From Pyrinomonadaceae bacterium (lineage in GTDB: Bacteria; Acidobacteriota; Blastocatellia; Pyrinomonadales; Pyrinomonadaceae): DNA of 64,000 bases. Position 1 is the stretch's first letter. Each line of letters starts with the position of its first letter. The position numbers and the translations under genes were made by a program. Location: assembly GCA_017983495.1 (NCBI GenBank), contig JAGOBH010000006.1, positions 3,536-67,535 on the forward strand. Reading direction: 5' to 3'. This document shows, one piece after another, positions 26,925 to 35,579 of the stretch. The notes under the pieces are model-generated. The model worked only from the letters and a program-made list of their open reading frames with translations. It was not told the origin of the DNA and did no database searches.

Positions 26925-27734
26925 TTAACGCTTTGGTGAGCCAAGCCGCCCTAAACCGGATTGTTGATGGAGTTTGCGACGATGATCTTCGCCGGTGATC
27001 ACGACGGTCTGACACATTTCGTAAATACGAGAGCGGGCACGGACACCGATGCGGTCTTCCAACGTCTCTTCGCGATCCGTCGGCCGCTCGTCAAGGTAGT
27101 TTGTGGTGAAAATGGTGAACTTCTTTTCGTTGTAGCGCGAGTTAATAATGTGCGACAGTGTGTCGCGGACCCAGTCGGTCGGCTTTGAGGCTCCCAACTC
27201 ATCGAGGACCAAAATGTCAGCGTTCAACACGGGCGAAAGTACCCCGAGTTCGGATGAGAACGTTTTCGGGTTATACGAATCCTGGATCTCTTTCAGGAGA
27301 GTGCCGAATTCGTAAAACAGACATGCGAAACCGCGTTCGGTCAGCCCCTTAAGAATTGAGACAGCAAGATGCGTCTTACCCACGCCTACCGTGCCTGAAA
27401 GAAGCAGCCCGCTATCGACTGCAGGAAACTGATTTGTGAAATCCTGTGCGATCCGGAGGGCGATCTTTTGCGATACGTTATCACCCGTTTTGTAGGTGTT
27501 GAAGTGACATTTTTCGTATCGTTTCGGTATCTGAGCCTTGGTGATCTGGTCGACATGAGTGTCACGTTTTCGGCAGACGCACCGCCGGGCACCTTTACCG
27601 GGAACGACCTCGAGACCGGTACCGAAACATATCTGACAAACGTCCATTTCAATGCCATCGCCCGTTGGCGGAGCGAGTGTGACCAGTTTGGGCACGGCCT
27701 TCAGGACATGGTCTTTCTTTTTATCTTGCGGCAT
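26925..27734 (-). CDS. DnaC/IstB-like AAA+ ATPase, probable helicase loader
   Basis: The 269-residue protein has an N-terminal zinc-binding segment (CQICFGTG, then CVCRKRD), a middle linker PKRYEKCHFNTYKTG, and an AAA+ core with Walker A LSGTVGVGKTHLAV, Walker B ILVLDELG, sensor-1 FTIFTTNY and the arginine-finger region EDRIGVRARSRIYEMC. This order matches DnaC/DnaI-type replicative helicase loaders in organisms without transposon context. No IS21 istA lies nearby, so a transposition helper is unlikely. It may be cotranscribed with the acyltransferase downstream. Confidence 0.88.
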   Translation of the reverse strand: MPQDKKKDHVLKAVPKLVTLAPPTGDGIEMDVCQICFGTGLEVVPGKGARRCVCRKRDTHVDQITKAQIPKRYEKCHFNTYKTGDNVSQKIALRIAQDFTNQFPAVDSGLLLSGTVGVGKTHLAVSILKGLTERGFACLFYEFGTLLKEIQDSYNPKTFSSELGVLSPVLNADILVLDELGASKPTDWVRDTLSHIINSRYNEKKFTIFTTNYLDERPTDREETLEDRIGVRARSRIYEMCQTVVITGEDHRRKLHQQSGLGRLGSPKR

Positions 27735-27839
27735 TTTGAAGTAATTCCCGAGTCGGTAGATTGGATTATAGCACCGGCAATTTCCAATTCAAGTACGGGC
27801 TGGCGAACGTATGATATCATCTAAAAAAACAGTGGACTT

Positions 27840-28298
27840 ATGGGATTGATACGCAGTTTGATGATAAAGTTTGGGATCGCCGACCTGAGCGGTGAGCGCA
27901 CGCCGATCTCGGTGATGTTGCTTGATGACGACCAACGCCGGCACCGCTGGTTTGCGAAGCGTTTTGACGGCGATTTTCTCGATATAGCCGAAAACGTTGA
28001 AGACGCGAAGATATTTTTGGCAGAGAATAGTTATGACGCGGTCTTTCTCGATCACGATCTACTGCCGGAACATTACGAATCGAACGATCACGACGATTTT
28101 GACCAGACGGGTTACGCGGTAGCCGTGTGGCTCAACGAAAATCCGGAATTGCAGCGTGCGGCAACGATCATCGTCCACACGCGAAACGCTGACGCCGCTA
28201 TACCGATGGTTCAGACGCTCAGAGAATCCGGCCGAAATGTTGAATACTGTGCCTTTCCGATGCTCGATCTAAAGATCAAGAATTATTGGAAACGGTAA
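27840..28298 (+). CDS. Cyclic-phosphate processing receiver (cREC) domain protein
   Basis: The 152-residue protein carries a receiver-like fold: ISVMLLDDDQRRHRWFAKRF with an acidic pocket, YDAVFLDHDLLPEHY at the phospho-acceptor position, and IIVHTRNADAAIPMVQTL near the end. The LDHDL in place of LDxxMP and the conserved His residues match the cREC group, thought to act on cyclic phosphates rather than in phosphorelay. There is no output domain. It is divergent from the DnaC-like gene. The function in this organism is unknown. Confidence 0.75.
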   Translation: MGLIRSLMIKFGIADLSGERTPISVMLLDDDQRRHRWFAKRFDGDFLDIAENVEDAKIFLAENSYDAVFLDHDLLPEHYESNDHDDFDQTGYAVAVWLNENPELQRAATIIVHTRNADAAIPMVQTLRESGRNVEYCAFPMLDLKIKNYWKR

Positions 28299-28316
28299 GA
28301 ACCGAAGCCTTCCAGT

Positions 28317-28928
28317 TTATTTTCTCCCGATCGAACTCAATCCGGCGATCAGCAATTGGGCGAGTTTACGGCTGCGATCAGCTATTTCGTCGCGGAGACC
28401 AAGTTCGCGTGTGCTAAGGCTGAAAGGCAGTAAAGAGTTTGTCGCAGTGAGCATCGAACGGGCGATGTCGTGAGGGTCGACGTCTTGGAAATCACCAGTT
28501 TTTATCCCTTCGGCGATCACCTGGGTAAAGATCCTTTCCTCTTCAGTAAAGTAACGCTTTCTGCGTTCGAGTAGCTTTGGCCGAAGTTGGGCAAGCAATT
28601 CATTCAGGCTCTGTGAGTAGTGCTGAACGCTGTCAAAGCGAAAAGTGACGCGTTCGACCAACATCCGTTCAAGACGTTCCGGAACAGTTCCGTTGGCATC
28701 CGCGATTATGCTCAATCTTGTTTTAAGCCGCTCAATTATCCGATCGACATGCGAGAGTGCGATCTCCTCTTTGCTTGAAAAGTGAAGATAGACGCTGCCT
28801 TTTCCGATACCGACCTCGCGAGCCAGATCATCGATCGTCATCTTTTTATACCCGTTTTTGGATAGCAGCCGATCGGTCGCATCGAGTATATCGTCGCGCG
28901 TAGTACCACTGTTTTTTGAATGGCTCAT
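28317..28928 (-). CDS. TetR-family transcriptional regulator
   Basis: The 203-residue protein has the TetR N-terminal helix-turn-helix: TRDDILDATDRLLSKNGYKKMTIDDLAREVGIGKGSVYLHFSSKEEI (given in part: ILDATDRLLSKNGYKKM and IGKGSVYLHF). The C-terminal ligand/dimer domain is helical without a recognisable ligand signature. It converges on the cREC gene and runs toward it. The target is not evident; the nearest gene upstream (creatininase-like) is on the same strand about 90 bases away. Confidence 0.9.
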   Translation of the reverse strand: MSHSKNSGTTRDDILDATDRLLSKNGYKKMTIDDLAREVGIGKGSVYLHFSSKEEIALSHVDRIIERLKTRLSIIADANGTVPERLERMLVERVTFRFDSVQHYSQSLNELLAQLRPKLLERRKRYFTEEERIFTQVIAEGIKTGDFQDVDPHDIARSMLTATNSLLPFSLSTRELGLRDEIADRSRKLAQLLIAGLSSIGRK

Positions 28929-29021
28929 ACTGAACGGGGTGACCGAATTCGAATTCAGGTCATTTTATTTAACCGAAACCGATATGTAAAGTTCGGGTAT
29001 TGAAATGCCTTGAAACTGCCG

Positions 29022-29843
29022 TCAAAGCCCGGCAAGATCCCATTTTCTGATCACGTCGATTATTAGTGCGGCAACCTTATCCGTGACCTTTTTGTAGTAA
29101 ATGTCTGCTTTGGCCTGATCGAATCGTGGCGAACCCTGGCCTTTTTGATACAGGCCGATCGATGAAGGGAAGGGGACCGCCGACCAGGTGCCGGGTGCAG
29201 GATAAGCGGTCGTCAAACCGTCTCTATATTTATCCTGATGAACGAGCGATGGATCTATCGCCTGAATAAATGCTGTCTCATTCCAGCCGGCATGGCCACC
29301 GTCTTCGCCAAAGACCTCTTTGGTCTCATCCGAGGCAAACGACCACCAGTTGATCACGAGTGTTCGTACCTTTTTCTCTGTTGCCACCTCAGCCGCAACT
29401 GCCTGCAGCACCGCGGTCTGGCCGCCGCCATGGCCGTTCATAATGATGATATTTCTAAACCCGTTCTTTACGAGGCCCTCCAGTATCTGCTTGACGAACG
29501 GCCTGTACGCCGCCTCGGTGATCTGAAACGCCCCCGGAAACGCCTCCATTGAGCCGGTGATTCCGTAAGGCAATGTCGGAGCTATCAATGCGTTTGTCCG
29601 GCGTGCGATGGTTTTGGCCATCGCAAACGGAGCGGTGTTATCGGCACCGTTATTAATTACTCCGTGGGGCTCGAGCGTTCCTGTCGGCAGGATGACCGTC
29701 GTTATTTTCGAAGGGACCATGTCGCGGAATTCCATCCAATTGATCCGTTCCATTTCACGCGTCGATACAATGTCTCTGTCTTGAGCGATCATCGCTGTCG
29801 AAAACGCGACAAGAAGTAAACCAATGGCAAAAAGTCTATTCAT
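29022..29843 (-). CDS. Secreted creatininase-family protein
   Basis: The product starts MNRLFAIGLLLVAFSTAMIAQ, a signal peptide, from the ATG with AGGAG upstream; 273 residues. Creatininase-fold metal ligands are visible: ILPTGTLEPHGVINNGADN, ALIAPTLPYGITGS, and IIMNGHGGGQ. The family hydrolyses cyclic amides or forms part of cofactor pathways; this exported member is of unknown substrate. The usual HLP metal-site sequence EQHG is replaced by EPHG. Confidence 0.85.
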   Translation of the reverse strand: MNRLFAIGLLLVAFSTAMIAQDRDIVSTREMERINWMEFRDMVPSKITTVILPTGTLEPHGVINNGADNTAPFAMAKTIARRTNALIAPTLPYGITGSMEAFPGAFQITEAAYRPFVKQILEGLVKNGFRNIIIMNGHGGGQTAVLQAVAAEVATEKKVRTLVINWWSFASDETKEVFGEDGGHAGWNETAFIQAIDPSLVHQDKYRDGLTTAYPAPGTWSAVPFPSSIGLYQKGQGSPRFDQAKADIYYKKVTDKVAALIIDVIRKWDLAGL

Positions 29844-29915
29844 AAATACCACTCCTATTTTTTGGTTAGGGCACATGGAGCACTGCTCGAAAACCGGTCA
29901 ACGCAGAAACTCTAG

Positions 29916-31055
29916 CTACAATCCTTTGTCCAAGTACTTTCGCCCTCGCAGTTTTTCCGGTAAAAGATCGCCTTCCGGGTCATTACCTTCATCTTTGCCG
30001 TAACCGAGTTCTTTCATCAGTTTCGTCGGGGCGTTTCTTATCTTCATTGGAACAGGGAGGTTGCCGAATTTCTTTGCGTCTTCCATTGCCGCTCCGATCG
30101 CGTTCGTCGTCGAACGGTCTTTCGCCGCGCGAGCTAAGAAAGCGACGCCGTGAGCCAGATTATGAATGCACTCGGGCATGCCGATAGTCGTGACGGCCTG
30201 AAATACAGCATTGGCGACAACCAAAGCTGTCGGTTGAGCAATGCCGATGTCCTCGCTTGCAAAGATGACCATGCGGCGGGCGATGAATTTCGGGTCCTCG
30301 CCGGATTCCAGCATGCGGGCGAGGTAATACAACGCCGCATCGGGTCTGCTCGCCCTCATTGATTTGATAAAAGCCGAGATGATGTTGTAATGCTCTTCGC
30401 CCTTTTTGTCGTACCGAAGAAATTTGGATTGGAGCGTTTCCTTAAGCGTCTCGAGCGTGATGCGATCATAAAGCCGCGACGTATTCTCGATCATCGTGAT
30501 CGCTTGTCGGGCATCACCATTAGCCATCTCGATCAGCCATTCTTTCGACTCCGCGTCGAGTTCGAAGCCCGTTCGGTCGATGATCGCGGACATATCGTCG
30601 GCCGTCAGCTCGTTCAGAACAAACACTCGCATCCGCGACAACAACGCCGGAATGACCTCAAAACTCGGGTTCTCGGTCGTTGCCCCGATCAGAACAAGTT
30701 CGCCGTTCTCAACATACGGAAGTAGAAAGTCCTGCTGGGCTTTATTGAACCTGTGGATCTCGTCGAGAAAGAGCACACGCGGACGTCCGTCGATCGACGG
30801 AGTCTTTACGATCTGCCGAATATCCTCTTTTCCCGCCGAAACGGCGGACAATTCGTAAAACAGGGCGTTGATCGCATTGGCGTAGATACGTGCGAGAGTG
30901 GTCTTACCTGTTCCCGGAGTGCCCCAGAGGATGAACGAAAAAATGTGCCCCTGCTCGATCGCAAGCCTGAGCGGTTTGTCAGGACCCACCAGGTGCGTCT
31001 GGCCGCAATAGTCGACGAGTGTTGCGGGTCTAATCTGGTTAGCAAGAGGTTGCAT
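29916..31055 (-). CDS. rarA: Replication-associated recombination protein RarA
   Basis: RarA (MgsA) is an AAA+ ATPase acting at stalled replication forks, related to clamp loaders. The start at 31055 (MQPLANQIRPATLVDYCGQ) matches the family. Motifs: Walker A WGTPGTGKTTLARI, Walker B LFLDEIHRFNKAQQD, IGATTENPSFEV, and the C-terminal tetramerisation region with ASEDIGIAQPTALVVANA and PECIHNLAHGVAFLA. The 379-residue length is slightly short of typical (about 430). Confidence 0.94.
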   Translation of the reverse strand: MQPLANQIRPATLVDYCGQTHLVGPDKPLRLAIEQGHIFSFILWGTPGTGKTTLARIYANAINALFYELSAVSAGKEDIRQIVKTPSIDGRPRVLFLDEIHRFNKAQQDFLLPYVENGELVLIGATTENPSFEVIPALLSRMRVFVLNELTADDMSAIIDRTGFELDAESKEWLIEMANGDARQAITMIENTSRLYDRITLETLKETLQSKFLRYDKKGEEHYNIISAFIKSMRASRPDAALYYLARMLESGEDPKFIARRMVIFASEDIGIAQPTALVVANAVFQAVTTIGMPECIHNLAHGVAFLARAAKDRSTTNAIGAAMEDAKKFGNLPVPMKIRNAPTKLMKELGYGKDEGNDPEGDLLPEKLRGRKYLDKGL

Positions 31056-31160
31056 ATTTTGACGTAACCCCATTGTATCCCAGATCAGGCAAGCTGACTC
31101 CAGGTCACAAATGCACTATTGTCAAAAATGCACTTATCCCCAGCGATTCTGAGATCAAAC

Positions 31161-31964
31161 TTAATTACCTTTTATCTTGAATGCGTATCCGAACGAGATG
31201 ACCAGGTTCCCCGTTCGGCTCTTTCCGTCATTGATCGTGTCCTTTTGCAATGTCGTAAGGCCGTAAGACCCTCTCGCGTCGATAAAGAAGTAGTTGCCGT
31301 TAGCCGGAAATGTAATGCCGCCGCCACCCGTGATGCCGAAGTTGAAACGATTGAGATCGTCAGTCACGTCGGTCTTTGCGTCAAAGGGTATCACCGGAAA
31401 AGGTGTTCCGGCGGGCGGCAGTAGCAGCGGCGTGCGATTCTTGTCTACGTATATCGTACTCGACCCCTTCGTGATCGTGGTCGCTTTCATAAGAAACCCA
31501 AAATAGGGCCCCGCGTTCACGTAATAGCCGACCTTTTTACCCTTTTTGAAACTGTACTTCGCCAACACCGGCACCTCAAGGTAATCGAGCTTTGCCGTGT
31601 TCTTGAAGTCAGCAAAAAAATACCGCCCCGGCGGCAAGGTCGGTAATCCCGGGATAGCCGCTGTGATCGGCTGAACGCCATTTCGTTTGCCTCCCTGGCT
31701 GGCGTAATCTAGTCCGGCCTGGATCGAGAAGTGACGGGTTAGTCCAACATCAACGAAGCCGCCAAAATTTGGTGCGATGCGTGACTTGTAGTCTTTTGTT
31801 ATCTCCTGATCGCTGCTCCCGAGAATATTTGGGAGACTAACGCCTACCTTTACGCCGACATGGGTTTCTTTCTCTGTCGATTGTGCGAAAGTAGAAACAG
31901 AAACGGGAAATAACGACATTAAAAGAGCGAAAGTCCGTAAAGCACGGAACCGAGAAAAGGACAT
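31161..31964 (-). CDS. Outer-membrane beta-barrel protein (porin-like family)
   Basis: The 267-residue product has a signal peptide (about residues 1-27, ending STFAQ) and alternating hydrophobic strands ending in an aromatic/aliphatic C-terminal strand LVISFGYAFKIKGN. Strands such as VGVKVGVSLP, FGGFVDVGLTRHFSIQAGLDY and YLEVPVLAKYSF resemble the PorT/outer-membrane beta-barrel family seen in Bacteroidota and Acidobacteriota. A transport or structural role cannot be assigned. Confidence 0.82.
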   Translation of the reverse strand: MSFSRFRALRTFALLMSLFPVSVSTFAQSTEKETHVGVKVGVSLPNILGSSDQEITKDYKSRIAPNFGGFVDVGLTRHFSIQAGLDYASQGGKRNGVQPITAAIPGLPTLPPGRYFFADFKNTAKLDYLEVPVLAKYSFKKGKKVGYYVNAGPYFGFLMKATTITKGSSTIYVDKNRTPLLLPPAGTPFPVIPFDAKTDVTDDLNRFNFGITGGGGITFPANGNYFFIDARGSYGLTTLQKDTINDGKSRTGNLVISFGYAFKIKGN

Positions 31965-32135
31965 TCAAATTTCCTCCAAAGTTAGATGATTGTCAGATAG
32001 CACCGACCCGAAAATAAGCCGGAGATCAATTTTGAAAAATATTGCGCGATATTTGGCTCGATGCAAGTTGGGAAACGCCGAATCGGCAGAAATTAGAAAA
32101 GGCCGCATCGGAAATGCAGCCTTTAGAAAGGAGTT

Positions 32136-32211
32136 TGGTGGCCAGAGACGGGGTCGAACCGCCGACACGCGGATTTTCAATCCGCTGCTCTACCAACTGA
32201 GCTATCTGGCC
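32136..32211 (-). tRNA. tRNA-Phe (GAA)
   Basis: Read on the minus strand, the cloverleaf starts GGCCAGATAGCTCAGTTGGT and ends GGTTCGACCCC and TCTGGCC-A-CCA, with the acceptor arms GGCCAGA/TCTGGCC perfectly paired. The anticodon loop reads TTGAAAA with anticodon GAA (32176-32178). The CCA end is encoded in the DNA. Confidence 0.97.
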
Positions 32212-32373
32212 AAGCGTTCGACATTGAATCGAACACGAATTTGTAAGTGTAAATAAGCCCTGTGGGTATGTCAAATCATATGCTTGAGTTCGAGGTAAAA
32301 GCGTCCTCGTTCGTACGGGGTGTGCGGTACAAAGGTATTGACAAAACCGCCCCGCAATTTATAATCTTCACTT

Positions 32374-32400
32374 AGCAACCTGTTGCCAAGCTTGGTTGCT
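32374..32400. other. Isolated hairpin in the tRNA-lipoprotein gap
   Basis: AGCAACC (32374-32380) pairs with GGTTGCT (32394-32400) around a 13-base loop. It is the only notable structure in the 295-base gap 32212-32506; nothing else was recognised there. Confidence 0.25.
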
Positions 32401-32506
32401 GATTCGTTTGATACCTGCCTGTGCCGGTTTGAACGCCGTCGCTGCCCCCCGGGGACGCAACCTTCAAGCCGGCACTGCTATTTTCGGGATCACAAAGCAA
32501 TAAATT

Positions 32507-32953
32507 ATGACCAAATTATTATCATTGGCGATCTTTCTTACGACCGCTGCGTTATCGGTTGGCTGCGGCGGCGGAGCCCCTGCAAATGCCAACACCAATT
32601 CAAATTCAGCCGTGAACGGGATCGGAACCGGCCCGGTCAAACTCGATCCGGCAAATATGCCTGAAGGAATCAACCCGCAGCCTATTCAGCCATCAGCCAA
32701 CACGACTCCGGGAATACCGGCGACAAATACCGTTTTGCCGAAAGGCGGCACGCCAACCCCGGGGATACCGAGTCCCGAGGAGCTCAAACGCGGAATCAAA
32801 CCGGGCGTGACGCCAACGCCGGGAATACCAAGCCCCGCGGAATTGAAAAAGATGATGCAGGGCAAGCCCGCAACCTCGATGCCGACGCCGGACCCGTCGG
32901 CCGACACACCGATGATGAAGAGCTCGAACAAGCTGCCGAAAAAGCCGCAGTAG
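32507..32953 (+). CDS. Pro-rich lipoprotein with TPTPGIPSP repeats
   Basis: The 148-residue product starts MTKLLSLAIFLTTAALSVGCGGG, with the lipobox LSVGC. The mature part is Asn/Pro/Thr-rich and holds tandem units of the form TPGIPSPEELKRGIKPG, two full copies plus a leading TTPGIPAT. It looks disordered and surface-exposed. Family unknown; style resembles the Pro/Thr-rich secreted proteins at 12-18 kb but without the MNKNCQEFE block. Confidence 0.7.
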   Translation: MTKLLSLAIFLTTAALSVGCGGGAPANANTNSNSAVNGIGTGPVKLDPANMPEGINPQPIQPSANTTPGIPATNTVLPKGGTPTPGIPSPEELKRGIKPGVTPTPGIPSPAELKKMMQGKPATSMPTPDPSADTPMMKSSNKLPKKPQ

Positions 32954-32986
32954 TTCTAAAAGATCAGGCAAAAACGAAAAAAAATG

Positions 32987-33021
32987 AAGCTGTCCCGAAT
33001 TTAGATTCAGGACAGCTTTTT
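32987..33021. terminator. Bidirectional terminator between lipoprotein gene and recA
   Basis: AAGCTGTCC (32987-32995) pairs with GGACAGCTT (33010-33018), followed by T residues; the upstream A-runs (32971-32984) give a T-run on the minus strand after recA. It separates two convergent genes. Confidence 0.88.
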
Positions 33022-33052
33022 CAAATTCCGATCTTCCGAGCGTGCAGGTCGC

Positions 33053-34063
33053 CTATGCCGAGGCGGTATCGGCCTTAGCGAATCCAAGCTCGACCTTGAC
33101 GTCCGATTCGATGCGTTCGAGCAATTCCTCATTCCCCTTGAGCAGGTTCTTGACGTTATCGCGGCCCTGGCCGAGACGCTCGCCCTTATAGGAAAACCAC
33201 GAACCGCTCTTCTCTACGATATTGTGATTCACCGCGAGATCCAGCAGATCGCCTTCGCGTGAGATGCCCTCACCGTACATGATGTCGAATTCGGATTCGC
33301 GGAAAGGCGGGGCACACTTGTTCTTGACCACCTTGACTCGAGTGCGGTTGCCAACTACCTTGTCGCCGTCCTTGATCGCTCCGATTCGGCGAATGTCGAG
33401 CCGCAGGCTGGCGTAGAATTTCAGTGCCTTGCCGCCGGTGGTCGTCTCCGGAGAACCGAAAAACACACCGATCTTTTCGCGAAGCTGATTGATAAAGATA
33501 AAACATGTGTGCGAACTCGAAACGATCGCCGTGATCTTTCTGAGTGCCTGCGACATCAGACGGGCTTGCAGGCCGGGCAGGGAATCGCCCATTTCACCAT
33601 CTAACTCAGCACGCGGAACAAGTGCAGCCACCGAGTCGATGACGATCACGTCCACGCTATTCGATCTGATCAGCGTTTCAGCGATCTCGAGAGCCTGTTC
33701 GCCGGAATCCGGCTGCGAGATGAGCATGTCGTCAATATTGACGCCGAGTTTGGTTGCATATTCCGGATCCATCGCGTGTTCGGCGTCAATGTACGCACAG
33801 ACGCCGCCCGATTTTTGAGCGGAGGCGACGACCGTCAACGCCAGGGTCGTCTTGCCCGAGCTTTCAGGCCCGTAAACCTCGATGATCCGGCCGCGCGGAA
33901 AACCGCCCACGCCTATCGCCGCGTCCAGGCTAAGGCAGTTGGTCGAGATCGCCCCGATATCCTCGATCGGCCGTTCGCCGAGACGCATGATCGAACCCTT
34001 TCCAAACTTCTTCTCGATCTGAGCTAACGCAGACTCGATCGCTTTTCCTTTATCCAAGCTCAT
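33053..34063 (-). CDS. recA: Recombinase A
   Basis: RecA forms ATP-dependent filaments on single-stranded DNA, drives strand exchange and triggers the SOS response. The start at 34063 ([20 protein letters not shown]) has AGGAG upstream and gives 336 residues. Motifs: Walker [37 protein letters not shown], and loop L2 [20 protein letters not shown] with conserved ends. The C-terminal acidic tail is short. A palindrome about 100 bases upstream may be its operator. An intein or insert is absent. Confidence 0.97.
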   Translation of the reverse strand: MSLDKGKAIESALAQIEKKFGKGSIMRLGERPIEDIGAISTNCLSLDAAIGVGGFPRGRIIEVYGPESSGKTTLALTVVASAQKSGGVCAYIDAEHAMDPEYATKLGVNIDDMLISQPDSGEQALEIAETLIRSNSVDVIVIDSVAALVPRAELDGEMGDSLPGLQARLMSQALRKITAIVSSSHTCFIFINQLREKIGVFFGSPETTTGGKALKFYASLRLDIRRIGAIKDGDKVVGNRTRVKVVKNKCAPPFRESEFDIMYGEGISREGDLLDLAVNHNIVEKSGSWFSYKGERLGQGRDNVKNLLKGNEELLERIESDVKVELGFAKADTASA

Positions 34064-34150
34064 TTTACTAATTCTCCTGAGTTGACCCGTCCAAGTTAAT
34101 CGCCGGCACTTAACGCCGACAAGAGAGAGCCTAACATAAACTGAGCGGGC

Positions 34151-34176
34151 GTGCAATAGCGTTGCACTAGTGCAAC
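34151..34176 (-). promoter_or_regulatory. Palindromic candidate operator upstream of recA
   Basis: A perfect 16-base palindrome GTTGCACTAGTGCAAC (34161-34176) is preceded by another half-site, giving GTGCAA/TTGCAC/GTGCAA repeats over 26 bases. It sits 88-113 bases before the recA start codon. Position and symmetry fit a LexA-type SOS operator of non-classical sequence; this is inference. Confidence 0.5.
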
Positions 34177-34310
34177 ACAAGCGTACCCCATTCAGAAAAT
34201 TATGCCGACCGAAAACACAAACTAACCAGAATGTCGGCAAGTTTAAATCACAAAACTCAGAATTTCAAGAGCCGGACTTTCGTTTGCCGAGGACAACTCG
34301 TCCGTCTTAA

Positions 34311-34338
34311 TTGACATTGAAATGCGTGGTGTTAAAAT
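34311..34338 (+). promoter_or_regulatory. Sigma-70-type promoter for the ROK gene
   Basis: TTGACA (34311-34316), a 16-base spacer and TAAAAT (34333-34338) lie 45 bases before the start codon of the ROK gene. The -35 is a consensus match and the -10 has five of six consensus bases. Confidence 0.6.
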
Positions 34339-34383
34339 CTCGTTTTGTTCGGCATTTGGGGTGGGTCCGTTAGTGGTAAATAT

Positions 34384-35310
34384 ATGAGCGATTCACAGGA
34401 ACAGGCAAAGAGACGAGTTGGGGTTGAGGTTTCCAAGACCGCGTTGATCGCCGTTTGCTTAAACGAAAGCGGTGTCATCACCGGTACGCAGGAATTGGCG
34501 GTCGATTTTCGCGAGCCCTCTTCACAGCAATTGGTTTCTTTTATCGAGGGGCTCAAGGCTAGTTTTGGGTCGTTTGAGAATGTCGGTATTGCGGTCCCCG
34601 GCCTCGTCGCTCACGGGAGCAAATCGGTCGCTTTCTCAGCTCACATTCCTGAACATTCCGGCATCGACCTGGCAAGTAAGATCGAAGCAGCGACCGGCGT
34701 CCGTGCATACATTGAAAACGACGCAAATGCCGCCGTTTATGGCGAGTATCGATTAGGTGCCGGTCATGGATGCAAGAACTTGTTCTTTGCTACGCTGGGT
34801 GCGGGTGTTGGCGGTGCGTTTATTTTTGATGGCCAGATCTGGCGGGGATCCGCAGGGTTCGCCGGCGAATTCGGTTACATTCCGATCAATTCCGAGGGGA
34901 TGCGTCTCGAGGAGGTAGCATCGTCGGCCAACATTATTCGACGCACGCGCAGTCGGTTTCACCAGGATAATACATCGTCTTTGGTCGATCTCGATGAAAC
35001 GTTGATGACGATCCACGATATTGTTACTGCCGCAGAAGCCGGTGATGATTTTGCAAGGTTGATGTTAGAGCGAACCGGGACATATGTCGGAACCGGCGTT
35101 GCCAGTGTTATTAATTTACTTAATATTGAGAAGATCATTGTTGGCGGCGAGGTCATGGGGACTCAGCACATTGTTCTCGATGCGATAATCGCGAGAGCCC
35201 GTGATCTGTCTTTCGGGCCGTCGTTTGCTTCGACCGAAATACTTGCAAGCGAACTTGGTCGACACGCATCGGCGGCAGGTGCGGCATTGCTTGCCGCTGA
35301 ATCAGCTTAG
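34384..35310 (+). CDS. ROK-family protein, kinase-like, without the zinc motif
   Basis: The 308-residue product has the ROK/ASKHA fold: VGIAVPGLVAHGSK, the catalytic Asp in IENDANAAVYGEYRLGAG, and FATLGAGVGGAFIFDG. After GSAGFAGEFGY the family normally has His and the CxCGxxGC zinc motif; here the His is Tyr and no Cys follow. The N-terminus VGVEVSKTALIAVCL lacks a helix-turn-helix, so it is not a NagC-type repressor. It may be a sugar kinase with altered site; substrate unknown. Confidence 0.82.
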   Translation: MSDSQEQAKRRVGVEVSKTALIAVCLNESGVITGTQELAVDFREPSSQQLVSFIEGLKASFGSFENVGIAVPGLVAHGSKSVAFSAHIPEHSGIDLASKIEAATGVRAYIENDANAAVYGEYRLGAGHGCKNLFFATLGAGVGGAFIFDGQIWRGSAGFAGEFGYIPINSEGMRLEEVASSANIIRRTRSRFHQDNTSSLVDLDETLMTIHDIVTAAEAGDDFARLMLERTGTYVGTGVASVINLLNIEKIIVGGEVMGTQHIVLDAIIARARDLSFGPSFASTEILASELGRHASAAGAALLAAESA

Positions 35311-35428
35311 GAAAAGTAAAATAAGGCAAATACGCACCAGTTGTTAGCCTTATCAGTGAATCTTATTTCGTGAAAAATTGCACAAGGTCGTGAATCCCTG
35401 TAATTTTGTCGTTTATGAGATTTGCGGA

Positions 35429-35525
35429 TTTACTAACTTTTAGTAAAATCAGAGGCAGTTTTACGGTTCGCATTCTTAAAACATAACTGAATTCGCGATT
35501 TCCGCTTAGTTTTCGAAGGAAAACT
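35429..35525 (+). promoter_or_regulatory. Palindrome and leader hairpin before the ACIII operon
   Basis: TTTACTAA-CTT-TTAGTAAA (35429-35447) is an exact inverted repeat that could be an operator. AGTTTTC (35508-35514) pairs with GAAAACT (35519-35525) with a GAAG loop, 54 bases before actA. Both lie in the 269-base gap upstream of the respiratory block, where its promoter should be. No clear -35/-10 pair was recognised. Confidence 0.4.
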
Positions 35526-35579
35526 GGGAGTCGGTGAAGTTTTATTTTCGCATTACACCGTTCGCAAGAGACTTTTCAA

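Noticed and set aside
26925..27734. IS21 transposition helper IstB
   Set aside because: The ATPase has an N-terminal zinc segment and no istA, terminal repeats or target duplication nearby, so a DnaC-type loader is the better reading.
31128..31140. Single DnaA-box-like cttatcccc near rarA
   Set aside because: One mismatched box without neighbours is expected by chance.
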